64,000 bases of DNA, taken from contig NZ_SNVW01000013.1 of NCBI RefSeq assembly GCF_004361695.1, positions 1 through 64,000 on the forward strand, read 5' to 3'. The translations under genes and the position numbers were made by a program. The number at the start of each line of letters is the position of its first letter. Position 1 is the stretch's first letter. A model generated the notes under the pieces. The model saw only the letters and a program-made list of their open reading frames with translations, had not been told where the DNA came from and made no database searches. This document shows positions 8,802 through 19,972 of the stretch, piece after piece. The stretch is from Curtobacterium flaccumfaciens (GTDB taxonomy: Bacteria; Actinomycetota; Actinomycetes; Actinomycetales; Microbacteriaceae).

Positions 8802-9838
8802 TGTCCACCACCGCCGACCCGGTCCTCGAGACCTCGATCGTCCGTCCCGCGCGGCCCCGGTTCTCCTGGGGCCACACCGAGCGGTACGCGCTGCTCGGTG
8901 CCTGGCTCGTCATCGTCATCGCGTTCAGCGTCGCGCTGCCCGACACCTACCCGACGCTCGGGAACCTGCAGAACATCCTCGGGTCCCAGTCGGTGCTGCT
9001 CATCCTGGCGCTCGGCTTCCTGTTCCCCCTGACCGCGGGCGAGTTCGACCTGTCCGGCGCCTCGACGATGTCGCTCTCCGCGATGACGATCGCGGTCCTC
9101 AACGCCAAGATGGACTTCCCGCTCCTGCCTGCGATCCTGGTCGGCCTGGTGATCGGCGTGGTCGTCGGTCTGGTGAACGGGCTCCTCACGGTGGGGTTCC
9201 GCATCGACTCGTTCATCGTGACGCTCGGTACGTCGACCTTCATGATCGGGCTGATCCAGTGGATGAGCGCGTCGTCCTCGGTCACGGGCATCGACCCCGC
9301 CCTCGTGCAGGCGACCGTCGGCTGGCGCGGACTGGCCGGGCTCCCGCTCGCGTTCGTCTACGGGCTCATCGCGACCGTGGTCGTGCTCGTGGTCCTCAGC
9401 GCGACGCCGGTCGGGCGTCGGCTGCTGTTCGTCGGCACCGGCCGCACCGTCGCCGAGCTGTCCGGTCTCAACGTGCGCCGGCTGCGGGTCGGGGCGTTCG
9501 TCGGCGCCGGGCTCACCGCCGCGGTGGCCGGGGTCGTCTACGCCGGCACCCTCGGTGGTGCGGACCCGTCCAGCGGGCAGTCCTTCCTGCTCCCCGCGTT
9601 CGCCGCCTGCTACCTCGGGGCGACCGCGATCATCCCCGGCCGGTTCAACGCGATCGGCACGTTCATCGCCGTCTACTTCCTGTTCTCCGGGGTCGTCGGC
9701 CTGCAGATGCTCGGCGCCGACAACTTCGTCCAGCAGCTGTTCTACGGCGGTGCGCTCATCGTGGCCGTCGCCGTCTCGCAGACCATCCGCCGGCACTCCG
9801 TGGCGAGCGCCGCGAAGGCCGCCGCGAAGCGTTCCTGA
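8801..9838 (+). CDS. ABC importer permease, RbsC-like
   Basis: A 345-residue inner-membrane permease (BPD_transp_2 family) with about ten hydrophobic segments. It carries the family signature region [16 protein letters not shown] and [17 protein letters not shown], which contacts the ATPase. A TGATG one-base overlap links it to the ATPase gene, so the pair is co-translated. It lacks any fused domain and is the expected length. A 35-base gap follows before the monooxygenase gene. Confidence 0.92.
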   Translation: MSTTADPVLETSIVRPARPRFSWGHTERYALLGAWLVIVIAFSVALPDTYPTLGNLQNILGSQSVLLILALGFLFPLTAGEFDLSGASTMSLSAMTIAVLNAKMDFPLLPAILVGLVIGVVVGLVNGLLTVGFRIDSFIVTLGTSTFMIGLIQWMSASSSVTGIDPALVQATVGWRGLAGLPLAFVYGLIATVVVLVVLSATPVGRRLLFVGTGRTVAELSGLNVRRLRVGAFVGAGLTAAVAGVVYAGTLGGADPSSGQSFLLPAFAACYLGATAIIPGRFNAIGTFIAVYFLFSGVVGLQMLGADNFVQQLFYGGALIVAVAVSQTIRRHSVASAAKAAAKRS

Positions 9839-9873
9839 CCCTCTCTCCAACCCACCACAGAAAGCGAGTCCCC

Positions 9874-10986
9874 ATGGACATCGGAGTCTTCATCCCGATC
9901 GGCAGCAACGGCTGGCTCATCTCCACCACGTCGCCGCAGTACAAGCCGTCCTTCGACCTCAACCTCGAGATCGTGCAGAAGGCCGAGGCCTACGGCTTCG
10001 ACTTCGCCCTGTCGATGATCAAGCTGCACGGCTACGGCGGCCCGAGCGGCTTCTGGGACGAGAACCTCGAGTCCTTCACCCTGATGGCCGGGCTCGCAGC
10101 GCGCACCGAGCGGATCCGCCTCTTCGCGACCACCGCCGTCCTCACCATCCCGCCGGCCATCGCCGCCCGCATGGCCGCGACCGTCGACTCCATCTCGCAC
10201 GGGCGCTTCGGCCTCAACCTCGTCGCCGGGTGGCAGAAGGCGGAGTACGACCAGATGGGCCTCTGGCCGGGCGACGACGTGCACTTCAAGCGCCGCTACG
10301 CCTACCAGACCGAGTACATGCAGGTCATGAAGGAGCTGTGGGAGAACGGCGAGAGCGACTTCAAGGGCGAGTACTTCACGATGAACGACTGCCAGATGCT
10401 GCCGAAGCCGACCGGGCACATCCCGATCGTGTCGGCCGGTCAGTCATCGCAGGGCATGGCGTTCGCCGCGCAGTACTCGGACTACAACTTCTCGATGGGC
10501 GTCGGCGTGAACACCCCGACCGCCTACGCCGACCAGAACAAGGCCCTCATCGAGGCCCGCGAGAAGACCGGGCGCGACGTCGGCTCGTACGTCCTGTTCA
10601 TGGTGATCGCCGACGAGACCGACGACGCCGCGCAGGCGAAGTGGCAGCTGTACAACGACGGCATCGACGTCGAGGCGATCTCGTGGATGACCGGCCAGGC
10701 CCTCACCGACACGAACGGTGAGGACGGCAACACCGCGAAGCGGATCTCGCTGCCCGAGGGCGCCGTGAACATGAACATGGGCACGCTCGTCGGTTCCTAC
10801 GAGCACGTCGCGGCGATGCTCGACGAGGCTGCCGACGTCGCGGGCACGAAGGGCATCATGCTCGTGTTCGACGACTTCCTGCAGGGCATGGACGACTTCG
10901 GCACCCGCATCCAGCCGCTCATGCGCACCCGTGAGGGCGTCGTCTCATCGGCACCCGCCGTCGCCCCGAGCGTGGCCACGGCATGA
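9874..10986 (+). CDS. rutA: RutA-like pyrimidine monooxygenase (LLM class flavin-dependent)
   Basis: A 370-residue member of the bacterial luciferase-like fold, very close to RutA. RutA uses FMNH2 and O2 to open the uracil or thymine ring between N3 and C4. Blocks I recognise from RutA are [15 protein letters not shown] at the N-terminus, [84 protein letters not shown], and [13 protein letters not shown] near the C-terminus. Length and spacing match. It follows a nucleobase- or nucleoside-type importer and precedes several amidohydrolases, while flavin reductases lie divergently upstream. RutC, RutD and RutG homologues are not seen, so the substrate may differ from uracil. Confidence 0.9.
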   Translation: MDIGVFIPIGSNGWLISTTSPQYKPSFDLNLEIVQKAEAYGFDFALSMIKLHGYGGPSGFWDENLESFTLMAGLAARTERIRLFATTAVLTIPPAIAARMAATVDSISHGRFGLNLVAGWQKAEYDQMGLWPGDDVHFKRRYAYQTEYMQVMKELWENGESDFKGEYFTMNDCQMLPKPTGHIPIVSAGQSSQGMAFAAQYSDYNFSMGVGVNTPTAYADQNKALIEAREKTGRDVGSYVLFMVIADETDDAAQAKWQLYNDGIDVEAISWMTGQALTDTNGEDGNTAKRISLPEGAVNMNMGTLVGSYEHVAAMLDEAADVAGTKGIMLVFDDFLQGMDDFGTRIQPLMRTREGVVSSAPAVAPSVATA

Positions 10987-11911
10987 CGGCCGGCAGCGCC
11001 CCCGCCGACGCCCGTCCGGTCCTCGAGGTCGCGGTCGTCCAGGCTGGGCGGACCCCGGCCGACGGCGACGCCGCGCTCGACGAGCTCCTCGGCCTGTTCG
11101 AGCAGGCGGCCGAGGGCGCCGACCTCGTCGTCTTCCCCGAACTCGCCACGACGCCGTACTTCTGCGGTGTCCGGAACGACAGTCGGAAGGCCTGGGCGCA
11201 GCCCGTCCCCGGACCGGCGACCGCACGCTTCGCCGAAGCCGCGAAGCGCCTGGGGACCGCAGTGGTCTTCGGGCTCTACGAGGACGCCGGCGACGCGCAG
11301 TACAACAGCGCGGTGCTCATCGACGCCGACGGCACGCTCGTGCACGGCACCGACGTGCACGGGGACTCCGTGGCGACGTACCGGAAGACGTCGATCCCCA
11401 CGAACGAGCTGTCCGACGTCGACGAGAAGCACTACTTCGCGGCGGGATCCGGGCCGGTCGTGTTCGACGCGCTCGGCACCCGGTTCGGCATGCTCATCTG
11501 CTACGACCGGAGCTTCCCGGAGTACTGGCTGGCGTCGCGTGCCGCCGGTGCCGAGGTGATGCTGGTGCTCGTGTCGTCGATGGGCTTCCGCGAGACGCTG
11601 TTCACGCAGGAGCTGCAGGTCCGCGCGCTCGAGACGCAGACCTGGATCGTGGCGCCGAACCGCGGTGGCGAGGAGACGGTCGACGGCAAGACCGTGAGCT
11701 ACTTCGGTCGCTCGTCGGTCGTCTCGCCCCGCGGCGAGCTCGTCGTCTCGGCACCAGCCCACGAGGCCGGTCCGATCATCCGGGCGACGCTCGACGTGGC
11801 CGAGGTGGCGCGGGCCCGCGAGGACTTCCCTCTCGGGCGCGACCGGCAGCCCGGGGTGTTCCGGTACCTGGCGGAAGCACACGCCCCTGCCGAGGCCACG
11901 GCGGTCCCGGC

Positions 11912-11915
<4 letters not shown>
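10983..11915 (+). CDS. Carbon-nitrogen hydrolase, N-carbamoyl amidohydrolase-like
   Basis: A 310-residue nitrilase-superfamily enzyme. The Glu-Lys-Cys triad is visible: E53 in VVFPELAT, K135 in TYRKTSIP and C173 in [10 protein letters not shown]. The triad context and [12 protein letters not shown] resemble N-carbamoylputrescine amidase and beta-ureidopropionase, which release NH3 and CO2 from N-carbamoyl amines. That activity fits hydrolysis of a ureido product formed by the RutA-like enzyme. Its ATG overlaps the monooxygenase stop (ATGA). The precise substrate cannot be assigned from sequence. Confidence 0.85.
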
Positions 11916-13594
<1,679 letters not shown>

Positions 13595-13637
13595 CCGCAC
13601 CACGGACGAGGACGGCGCACGCCGACGTGCCTGGCAG

Positions 13638-15095
13638 GTGCTCTGCGCGTCGAGCCTCAGCGTCGTCCTCGTCTTCATCTCCTCGAGCGCGCTGCTCGTC
13701 GCGCTCCCCGACGTCAGCCGTGACCTCGACGCCTCCGCCCTGCAGTCCAGCTGGGTCCTGCTCAGCTACATGCTCACCACGACCACGCTCATCCTGGTGT
13801 TCGGGCGCATCGCGGACCTCGTCGGCCGCCGCCGCCTCTACATCGCGGGCATCCTCGTCTTCCTCGTCGCCTCGCTCGCGTGCGGGTTCGCCCCGGACGC
13901 CGCCGTCCTGCTCGGCGCCCGGCTCGTGCAGGGCGTCGGCGCCGCCGCCATCGTCACGAACACCACGGCGTTGCTGACCGACGTGTTCCCCGAGTCGATC
14001 CTGTCGCTCGGCCTCGGGTTGAACGCCACCGTCGCCGCCGTCGGTCAGGTCATCGGCCCGGTCGTCGGGGGCCTGGTCGCGGAGTCGTTCGGCTGGCGCT
14101 GGATCTTCCTCGCCGGCGTGCCGATCTCGCTCGCCGGGCTGGTCTGGTCGCTCCGGCTCATCCCGCGGAGCACCCGGCCCCGCTCCGGGGAGCGCCTCGA
14201 CGTGCCGGGCTCGATCCTGTCCGTCGCCACCGTGGGGCTGCTGGTCGGCGCGGTGTCCGTGGGCGGTTCCGCCGGGTGGACGGCCGCCCCCGTCGTCGCG
14301 ATGGCCTCGGCCGCCGTCCTGCTCGGAACGGTCTTCGTGTGGAGCCAGCGTCGCGTCGCACACCCGCTCGTCGACCCCGCGATCTTCCGCGACCGGGCGA
14401 CGATCACGCTCTTCTCCGCGGCCGGACTCTGCGCCCTGTCGAGCTACGCCCTGGTGCTGCTCGCGTCGCTCTCGTTCCAGGCGGTGGGCGGCAAGGACGC
14501 CGTCGAGGCCGCCCTCTGGGTCCTGCCGACCCCGATCGGCACGACCGTGGCCGCGGCGAGCGCCGGGGTCCTCGCCCGGAAGGTGCCGGCGCGCACCCTC
14601 TCCACCATCGGCATGCTCCTCATCGCGGTCGGCGCGGCGGTCCTCGCGGTGTCGCTCGCCGACGACGCGTCCTACGTCGTGACCGCGATCGGCCTCGGCG
14701 CTGTCGGGGTCGGCACCGGGGTGTTCATGACGCCGAGCACGTCAGCGTTGATGACGCGGGTGCCCGAGCACCGCCGGGGCATCGCGAACGCCATCCGGTC
14801 CGCGCTGCAGAACGCCGGCTTCCTGTTCTCGACGGCGCTCGGCCTGGCCATCGCGACGAGCGGCCTGTCGTCGGCGCAGCAGGCGGCCGCCTACGACGGC
14901 AGCCTGCTCGGCCTGCCGGCAGCCGACGTCCAGGCGTTCGTCGACGGCGTCCGCGCCGCCGCGCTCACCTTCGCCGGGTGCGCGGCCCTCGGAGCGCTCA
15001 TCGTCGCGTTCGGACCCTTCGGACCACCGGACCGGGAGGCACCGCTCCGGCCCGACACGTCGGGTCCCGTCCCCGGGACGGGGACCTCCGCATGA
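13638..15095 (+). CDS. MFS transporter, DHA2 (14-TM) family
   Basis: A major facilitator of about 485 residues with some 14 hydrophobic segments. It has the loop 2-3 motif GRIADLVGRRRLY and motif C-like GLNATVAAVGQVIGPVVGG, typical of DHA2 drug or metabolite exporters. The start is uncertain. The GTG at 13638 is the first canonical start in frame, but it cuts into the first membrane helix. An upstream in-frame ATC at 13587 sits seven bases after a GAGAGG Shine-Dalgarno and would begin I/M-S-N-R-T-T-D, a natural soluble N-terminus. It lies in the middle of the catabolic operon and may export a toxic intermediate or import an alternative substrate. Confidence 0.85.
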   Translation: MLCASSLSVVLVFISSSALLVALPDVSRDLDASALQSSWVLLSYMLTTTTLILVFGRIADLVGRRRLYIAGILVFLVASLACGFAPDAAVLLGARLVQGVGAAAIVTNTTALLTDVFPESILSLGLGLNATVAAVGQVIGPVVGGLVAESFGWRWIFLAGVPISLAGLVWSLRLIPRSTRPRSGERLDVPGSILSVATVGLLVGAVSVGGSAGWTAAPVVAMASAAVLLGTVFVWSQRRVAHPLVDPAIFRDRATITLFSAAGLCALSSYALVLLASLSFQAVGGKDAVEAALWVLPTPIGTTVAAASAGVLARKVPARTLSTIGMLLIAVGAAVLAVSLADDASYVVTAIGLGAVGVGTGVFMTPSTSALMTRVPEHRRGIANAIRSALQNAGFLFSTALGLAIATSGLSSAQQAAAYDGSLLGLPAADVQAFVDGVRAAALTFAGCAALGALIVAFGPFGPPDREAPLRPDTSGPVPGTGTSA

Positions 15096-15116
15096 CCGGC
15101 GGCCGGTCCGACGGAC

Positions 15117-15141
15117 GCACGCCGCGCCTCCAAGCAGTCAC
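15117..15141. repeat. Half copy of interspersed palindrome
   Basis: ACGCCGCGCCTCCAAGCAGTC lies in the 73-base gap between the MFS and amidohydrolase genes. It matches the right arm of the family with one change (CCAAG for CCAGG). There is no left arm, so no strong hairpin is expected within the operon. Confidence 0.6.
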
Positions 15142-15168
15142 CCCACCCCACGACGGAAGCAGGACCGC

Positions 15169-15846
15169 ATGACCGACGACCACGACGACTACGTCTCGGC
15201 CGGGTACACCGGCGCACTGCAGCCCGGACGGCGGGCGGCGCTCGTCGTCGTCGACCCGGTCAACGCCTACGTCGACCCGACGTGCGGGCTGTACGCCGGG
15301 GTCGAGGAGCCCGTCGAGCGGATGCGGAAGCTGACGGCCGCCGCACGTGACGCCGGCGTGCACGTCGCCGTCACGACGATGGCGCTCTCGGCCGACGGCT
15401 CGAACGCCGGGGTGTTCTTCCGCAAGGTACCCGCGCTCGCGGCGTACCTGCCGGGCACCACGACGGGTGCGTTCATCGAGGGGCTCGCGCCCGTCGACGG
15501 GGACACGCTCGTGCCGAAGCAGTACCCGAGCGCGTTCTTCGGGACGTCACTCGCCGCCGACCTCGTCGCCCGCGGGGTCGACACGCTCTTCATCGCCGGG
15601 CTCTCGACGAGCGGCTGCATCCGGGCGACCGCGACCGACGCGATGCAGCACGGGTTCGTGCCGATCGTCGTGCGCGAGGCCGTCGGCGACCGGCTGCCGA
15701 GCGTGCACGAGGCGAACCTGTTCGACATCGCCGCGAAGATCGGCGAGGTCTGGGGCATCGACCGGGTCCTCGAGCACTGGCGGGCGGCCGCCGAGCGGCG
15801 GAGCGACCCCGAACAGCGGAGCCCCGAGCAGCGGAGCGCCGCGTGA
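15169..15846 (+). CDS. Isochorismatase-fold amidohydrolase, N-carbamoylsarcosine/maleamate amidase-like
   Basis: A 225-residue cysteine hydrolase. The Asp-Lys-Cys triad is D29 (VVVDPVNAY), K117 (VPKQYPSAFFGT) and C150 (STSGCIRATATDAMQ). The KQYPSAFFGTSL and VVREAVGDR blocks resemble N-carbamoylsarcosine amidase and maleamate amidohydrolase more than RutB proper. In the Rut pathway a fold relative, RutB, hydrolyses ureidoacrylate, so this enzyme may fill that step here. The C-terminus ends in a short repeated tail (PEQRSPEQRS). It has its own ATG with a GGAAGCAGGA-type ribosome site and overlaps the TetR start. Substrate uncertain. Confidence 0.87.
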   Translation: MTDDHDDYVSAGYTGALQPGRRAALVVVDPVNAYVDPTCGLYAGVEEPVERMRKLTAAARDAGVHVAVTTMALSADGSNAGVFFRKVPALAAYLPGTTTGAFIEGLAPVDGDTLVPKQYPSAFFGTSLAADLVARGVDTLFIAGLSTSGCIRATATDAMQHGFVPIVVREAVGDRLPSVHEANLFDIAAKIGEVWGIDRVLEHWRAAAERRSDPEQRSPEQRSAA

Positions 15847-16463
15847 GCACCGAGACGCCCGTCCGGGGACGCCCGCGGAACGCCGCCGTCGACGAGGCCG
15901 TGTACACCGCCTGCGTGGCGATCCTGGCGGAGGGCGACCCCCGTGCGTTCACGATCCGCGCGGTCGCGGACGCCGCCGGGGTCGGCGCCGCGACGATCTA
16001 CCGACGCTGGCCGACGAAGGACGACCTGCTCACCGACACGGTGATCCGGCTGATGGAGGCGACTATCCCGACGGAGCTCGACGCCCCCATCCACGAGGGC
16101 GTGCTCGGCCTGACCCGCGGCTGGGTGCACGCCCTCGTCGCCACCCCCGTGGGGCGCGCGCTCCCCCTCATCGTGGAACTCGCGTCGCACGAGCCCCGCG
16201 TCGCCGAGGCCGTGGCCGCCTGGCACCTCGACCGACGGGTCCGGGTGAACGCGATGCTGCAGCGCGCGATGGACGCCGGGGACCTCCGACCGGACGTCGA
16301 CCTCGGGATCGCCGTCGACCTGCTCGGCGGTCCGACCTTCTACCGCCGGGTGTTCGTGTCGCTCGACATCCAGGCACCCGACTACCCCGTGCGGCTCGCC
16401 CGGGAGTTCCTCCGGTGGGCCGGCTGGGCCGGCGACACCGCGACCGTGGGAGCAGCATCGTGA
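15843..16463 (+). CDS. TetR/AcrR family regulator
   Basis: A 206-residue TetR regulator. The helix-turn-helix lies at residues 20-65, with FTIRAVADAAGVGAATIYRRWPTKDDLL, the strongest family signature, and the C-terminal part is a TetR_C_11-like ligand domain. The GTG start overlaps the previous stop (GTGA). Being the ninth gene of the catabolic operon, it is most simply a local ligand-responsive repressor acting on the 5331-6006 control region. A second regulator follows at once, so the locus may respond to two signals. Confidence 0.9.
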   Translation: MSTETPVRGRPRNAAVDEAVYTACVAILAEGDPRAFTIRAVADAAGVGAATIYRRWPTKDDLLTDTVIRLMEATIPTELDAPIHEGVLGLTRGWVHALVATPVGRALPLIVELASHEPRVAEAVAAWHLDRRVRVNAMLQRAMDAGDLRPDVDLGIAVDLLGGPTFYRRVFVSLDIQAPDYPVRLAREFLRWAGWAGDTATVGAAS

Positions 16464-17257
16464 CCGACCTCCGACCGACACAACCGTGGACCGACATGGG
16501 CACCGGGGACGTCTCCCCTGGTCACTGGATCGGCTTCAACCGGCGATCCGACGCCGCCCGGCAGGTGTCCGACCTCATCCGTGCGGACATCGTCGCCGGC
16601 CGGTTCACCGGACCGCTCCCCTACGAGTGGGAGCTCCTCGACCTGTACGGCACCACGCGGAACGTGCTGCGTGCGGCGCTGACGCTCCTCAAGGAGCAGC
16701 GGCTCCTCACCCGGGCACCGCGGTCGGGCACGTTCGGCGTGCGCCCGGTCGCGTCGGTCAGCCTCGCCCGGACCACCGAGGAGGTCACGATCTACGGCGA
16801 GAACACCGGCGGCAGCGTCTTCGACTCCCCGCGTCTCAGCATCGTGCACCTCTGCGTCCAGCTCGTCCCCGCGCCGGAGACGGTGCGGCGGAACCTCGAC
16901 ATGGCCGGCAGCGCGGCGTACTTCGTCGAGAGCCTCATCTCGTTCGACGGCGAGCCGAGCCGGGTGCGGACGAGCTGGGTGCCGCAGGAGCGGTTCCCGG
17001 ACCTGGTGTCGGAGCCGCTCACCGAGTACGTGCCGGACGTGCTCGTCCGCCGGGTCGGGCAGCGCCCGGTCGCCCGACGGCTCCTGCTCAGCACCGTGAA
17101 CGCCGACCAGTGGACGGCCGACCTGCTCGACATCGACCCGGGTCAGGCCATCTTCCACATCGAACGGCTGATGTGCCTCGCCGACGGGACGCCGGTCGAG
17201 TACGGGTTCTCGCGGTACCGCGGCGACCGAGCGGTCATCGACTCGCGGATCGTGTGA
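16460..17257 (+). CDS. GntR/HutC family regulator (UTRA domain)
   Basis: A 265-residue regulator with an N-terminal winged helix (residues 30-95: QVSDLIRADIVAGRF, GTTRNVLRAALTLLKEQRLL) and a C-terminal UTRA effector domain ending YGFSRYRGDRAVIDSRIV. HutC-type members often sense a pathway substrate or intermediate. The GTG start overlaps the TetR stop (GTGA), making it the last gene of the operon. Its 3' end overlaps the convergent XRE gene by 23 bases. A leading ~30-residue segment ahead of the winged helix is longer than normal. Confidence 0.9.
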   Translation: MTDLRPTQPWTDMGTGDVSPGHWIGFNRRSDAARQVSDLIRADIVAGRFTGPLPYEWELLDLYGTTRNVLRAALTLLKEQRLLTRAPRSGTFGVRPVASVSLARTTEEVTIYGENTGGSVFDSPRLSIVHLCVQLVPAPETVRRNLDMAGSAAYFVESLISFDGEPSRVRTSWVPQERFPDLVSEPLTEYVPDVLVRRVGQRPVARRLLLSTVNADQWTADLLDIDPGQAIFHIERLMCLADGTPVEYGFSRYRGDRAVIDSRIV

Positions 17258-17477
17258 GCACCACGGAGAAGACGTCGCCGGGCTGGCAGTCCAGCACCTC
17301 GCACAACCGCGTGAGGGTGGAGAAGCGGATCGCCCGCGCGCGGTTGTTCTTCAGCACGGAGAGGTTCACGACCGTCACCCCGACCCGGTCCGCGAGCTCG
17401 GTCAGGGTCATCCCCCGTGCGGCGAGCAGGTCGTCGAGGTGGCACACGACCGCGTGGCCGTCGTCCTCCGGCGGCAT
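17235..17477 (-). CDS. XRE-family helix-turn-helix regulator (HTH_26)
   Basis: An 80-residue protein that is almost only a helix-turn-helix: LLAARGMTLTELADRVGVTVVNLSVLKNNR then FSTLTRLCEVLDCQPGDVF. Such YozG-like regulators are usually paired with a DUF2975 membrane protein, as here. Its ATG overlaps the DUF2975 stop by one base (TGATG). It probably represses its own operon through the palindrome upstream of the membrane gene. The 3' end overlaps the convergent GntR gene, so the two loci may interfere. Confidence 0.88.
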   Translation of the reverse strand: MPPEDDGHAVVCHLDDLLAARGMTLTELADRVGVTVVNLSVLKNNRARAIRFSTLTRLCEVLDCQPGDVFSVVLTRSASR

Positions 17478-18088
17478 CAGACCAGCCCGGCCTGGTCGCG
17501 GACCATCCGCTGCGAGGCCGTGAGCGCGAACCGGAAGCAGGTGACGACGAGCACGCCGAGGTAGACGGGCACGTACTGCGGCTCGATCAGCGGCACCGGC
17601 AGGTTGCCGTCCCAGCCGAGCGCCGACACGACCCAGTTCCACCCCATCCGCCGGATGAAGTCGGGCAGGATCCCGGCGGTGAGTGTCAGGGCGATGACCC
17701 AGTCGAGGATCCGCGGCGTCGCGCGGTCGAAGAGGCCACCGCGGCTGATCCGCCACGCGACCGCCGCGACGAGGGCGATGAGGGCGGCGACGGCGACGAC
17801 CTCGACCGCGTCGCCGACGCGGATGTAGCCGAGGGCCGCGCCGGGGAAGTCCGCCGTCCGGACCTGCAGGGCGACCTGGTCGGACCGCACGGTGGCACCA
17901 CCGGGCGGCTGGAGCACGTCGGTGGTGGTGGACGTCCGGAGCGGGACCGTCACCACTCCCCGGCTGACCGAGGACACGAGGTCGGCGACGTACCGCCAGA
18001 CCACGAACACGATGCCGATGCCGCACGCCGTGACGTACGCGAGGTAGGAGTTCTTCCCGCGGGGCGGGTCGTAGACGGGCGTGCTCAT
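17477..18088 (-). CDS. DUF2975 membrane protein
   Basis: A 203-residue membrane protein with about four hydrophobic segments (near residues 17-33, 95-115, 128-145 and 168-188). The large segment between the first two is probably extracytoplasmic. Fold and pairing with a short XRE regulator match DUF2975 proteins of unknown function. They are thought to act as membrane partners of the regulator, as inferred from conserved gene order. The ATG at 18088 lies 28 bases from a palindrome that may be the operator. Confidence 0.82.
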   Translation of the reverse strand: MSTPVYDPPRGKNSYLAYVTACGIGIVFVVWRYVADLVSSVSRGVVTVPLRTSTTTDVLQPPGGATVRSDQVALQVRTADFPGAALGYIRVGDAVEVVAVAALIALVAAVAWRISRGGLFDRATPRILDWVIALTLTAGILPDFIRRMGWNWVVSALGWDGNLPVPLIEPQYVPVYLGVLVVTCFRFALTASQRMVRDQAGLV

Positions 18089-18115
18089 CGGTTCATCCCC
18101 TGTCGTTCATCGATA

Positions 18116-18132
18116 CCATCGAATGTCGATGG
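18116..18132. promoter_or_regulatory. Palindrome upstream of the DUF2975-XRE operon
   Basis: CCATCGA-ATG-TCGATGG is a perfect 7-base inverted repeat in an AT-richer patch with extra ATCGAT/ACGAT half sites on both sides. It lies 28 bases upstream of the DUF2975 start and is a plausible operator for the XRE protein. Confidence 0.55.
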
Positions 18133-18183
18133 CAACGATAAACGATATGCCTACGTGCCACAAGACCCCGCCCCGGCTCGGAC

Positions 18184-19254
18184 TCAGAGCAGCCCGAACA
18201 CCGCCTGGGCGCCGAGGCTCGTGCCCGCCACCAGGACCCACAGCGCGATGCCGAGCAGCATCGGACGGAACCCCGCCCGCCGCAGCGCGCCGAAGTCCGT
18301 CGAGACCCCGATCGCGGCGAGCGCCACGGTGATGAGGAACGTCGCCGCCGTCGAGAACCCCGGGGCCGCGGCGGCCGGCAGGACCCCGACGGTGCGGAGC
18401 AGCACCACCACGAGGAACCCGATGAGGAACCACGGCACCAGCCGGAACACGCGGAGCCCCGGAGCCGACCCGCTGCCGGGGGCGAGCTCGGCGCGGGCGG
18501 TGCGTCGCGCCTCCAGGCCGGCCAGCCCGACCACGATCGGGATGATCATGAGCGTCCGGACCAGCTTCACGACGACCGCGGTGTCGGTCGCCTGGCGACC
18601 GTAGACGGTCGCCGTCGCGACCACGGACGACGTGTCGTTCACGGCGGTCCCGGCGAACACGCCGAACGCGTGCTGGCTCAGGCCGAGCGCGTGCCCGACG
18701 ATCGGGAAGACGAAGACCGCGGCGATGTTGCAGAGGAAGATCGTCGACATCGCGTAGGCGACGTCCGCACTCACCGCACCGATCACGGGGGTGACGGCCG
18801 CGATCGCCGAGGCGCCGCAGATGCCGGTCCCGACCCCGATGAGCGTGCGGAGTGCGCCGGACACCCGGAGCAGTCGACCGATCCCCCACGCCGCGACGAG
18901 GCAGACGACCAGCGTGGAGAGCATGACGGGCAGGGTCTCGCCGCCGATGCGGAGGACCTCGCCGATCGACAGCTGGGCGCCGAGCAGGACGACGGCGAAC
19001 TGCAGGACACGGCTCGACGCGAACTTCACGCCGGGCTGCAGGGCGCCGAGGTCACCCGGCGCTCCGGCCGTCCGGGCGTCGTCCGACCGTCGTCGCCGTA
19101 CCAACCAGCCGACCACGGCCCCGATGACCACCGCGGGCACCGGGCCGCCGACGACCGGGACGGCGCGGCCGACGAGCGTGGCGACGAGGCCGACGGCGAC
19201 GGCCAGCGCGACGCCGGGCAGGGCAGCGGCGAGCGCCGCTCGTGACACGGACAC
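18184..19254 (-). CDS. YeiH-family putative sulfate exporter
   Basis: A 356-residue membrane protein with about ten hydrophobic segments. It matches the YeiH/UPF0324 family, with VKFASSRVLQFAVVLLGAQLS, GVGTGICGASAIAAV and the paired FAGTAVNDTSSVVAT motif. Family members are annotated as putative sulfate exporters, with little direct evidence. The GTG at 19254 (or 19248) has no clear ribosome site but begins four bases after the upstream GAF-ANTAR stop, so it is probably translationally coupled. A cytoplasmic loop around GLEARRTARAEL is encoded by a half copy of the interspersed repeat (18505-18519). Confidence 0.8.
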   Translation of the reverse strand: MSVSRAALAAALPGVALAVAVGLVATLVGRAVPVVGGPVPAVVIGAVVGWLVRRRRSDDARTAGAPGDLGALQPGVKFASSRVLQFAVVLLGAQLSIGEVLRIGGETLPVMLSTLVVCLVAAWGIGRLLRVSGALRTLIGVGTGICGASAIAAVTPVIGAVSADVAYAMSTIFLCNIAAVFVFPIVGHALGLSQHAFGVFAGTAVNDTSSVVATATVYGRQATDTAVVVKLVRTLMIIPIVVGLAGLEARRTARAELAPGSGSAPGLRVFRLVPWFLIGFLVVVLLRTVGVLPAAAAPGFSTAATFLITVALAAIGVSTDFGALRRAGFRPMLLGIALWVLVAGTSLGAQAVFGLL

Positions 19255-19258
19255 CGGC

Positions 19259-19972
19259 TCAGAGCGCCAGTCGGCGTTCCACGATCGCGCGTGCGACCTC
19301 GGACAGTGGTTCGTGGTGGTCCACGGCGTGGGCACGGATCACCCCGAAGGCGTCCTCGATCGAGATGCCGCGCAGGTGCGACACGACCCCCTTCGCCTGC
19401 TCGATGACCTCGCGCGACCCGATCGTCCGCTGCAACTGCGTGCGGACGATCTCCTGCTCGCGCAGGGTGCGCTCGTGCAGGATCCCGATCGTCGCGACGT
19501 CGGCGAGCGCCCGGGCGATCCGGAGGTGCGTGTCGGCGAGGGTGCCAGCGACGGCCCCGAACAGGTTGAGCGTGCCGATCACCGTGGTGCGCAGGCGGAG
19601 CGGCACCGCGTGCACCGAGCGGATCCCGAGCGCGAGGGCGCCCGTGCGGAAGGCGTCCCACTCCGGCGGGGCGTCGGTGATGTCCGGGCAGGCGACCGCG
19701 CGCCCCGTGGCGAACGAGGTCATGCACGGGCCTGCCTCGGCGTCGAGCTGCAGGACCTCGATCAGGCGGCTCGCCTCGGAGGTCGACGCCACGACCTCGA
19801 GTTCGTGGTCGTCGTTGGCGAGCATGATGCCGGCGGCGTCGACCGACAGCACTTCGGTGCAGGTCTCGACGAGGGTCTGCAGGAGTTCCACCACGTCGTA
19901 GCCGTCGACCAGGGTGTCGGCGAGTGTCGCGAACGCCTCCACGATCTTCATCTCGCGTTCGTCCGTCGTCAT
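19259..19972 (-). CDS. GAF-ANTAR RNA-binding antiterminator (downstream copy)
   Basis: A 237-residue protein with a GAF sensor domain (about residues 20-160; GPCMTSFATGRAVACPD and GIRSVHAVPLRL) and a C-terminal ANTAR domain (about 170-230; SREVIEQAKGVVSHLRGISIEDAF). ANTAR domains bind paired RNA hairpins and prevent transcription termination. The GAF ligand is unknown. It overlaps the paralogous gene upstream (ATGA) and the YeiH-like gene follows, so the three form one unit. Whether it acts on its own operon cannot be read from sequence. Confidence 0.88.
   Translation of the reverse strand: MTTDEREMKIVEAFATLADTLVDGYDVVELLQTLVETCTEVLSVDAAGIMLANDDHELEVVASTSEASRLIEVLQLDAEAGPCMTSFATGRAVACPDITDAPPEWDAFRTGALALGIRSVHAVPLRLRTTVIGTLNLFGAVAGTLADTHLRIARALADVATIGILHERTLREQEIVRTQLQRTIGSREVIEQAKGVVSHLRGISIEDAFGVIRAHAVDHHEPLSEVARAIVERRLAL

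Noticed and set aside
9874-10986. Alkanesulfonate or nitrilotriacetate monooxygenase as identity
   Set aside because: Sequence blocks match RutA much more closely; the SsuE-like reductase alone does not imply sulfonate use.
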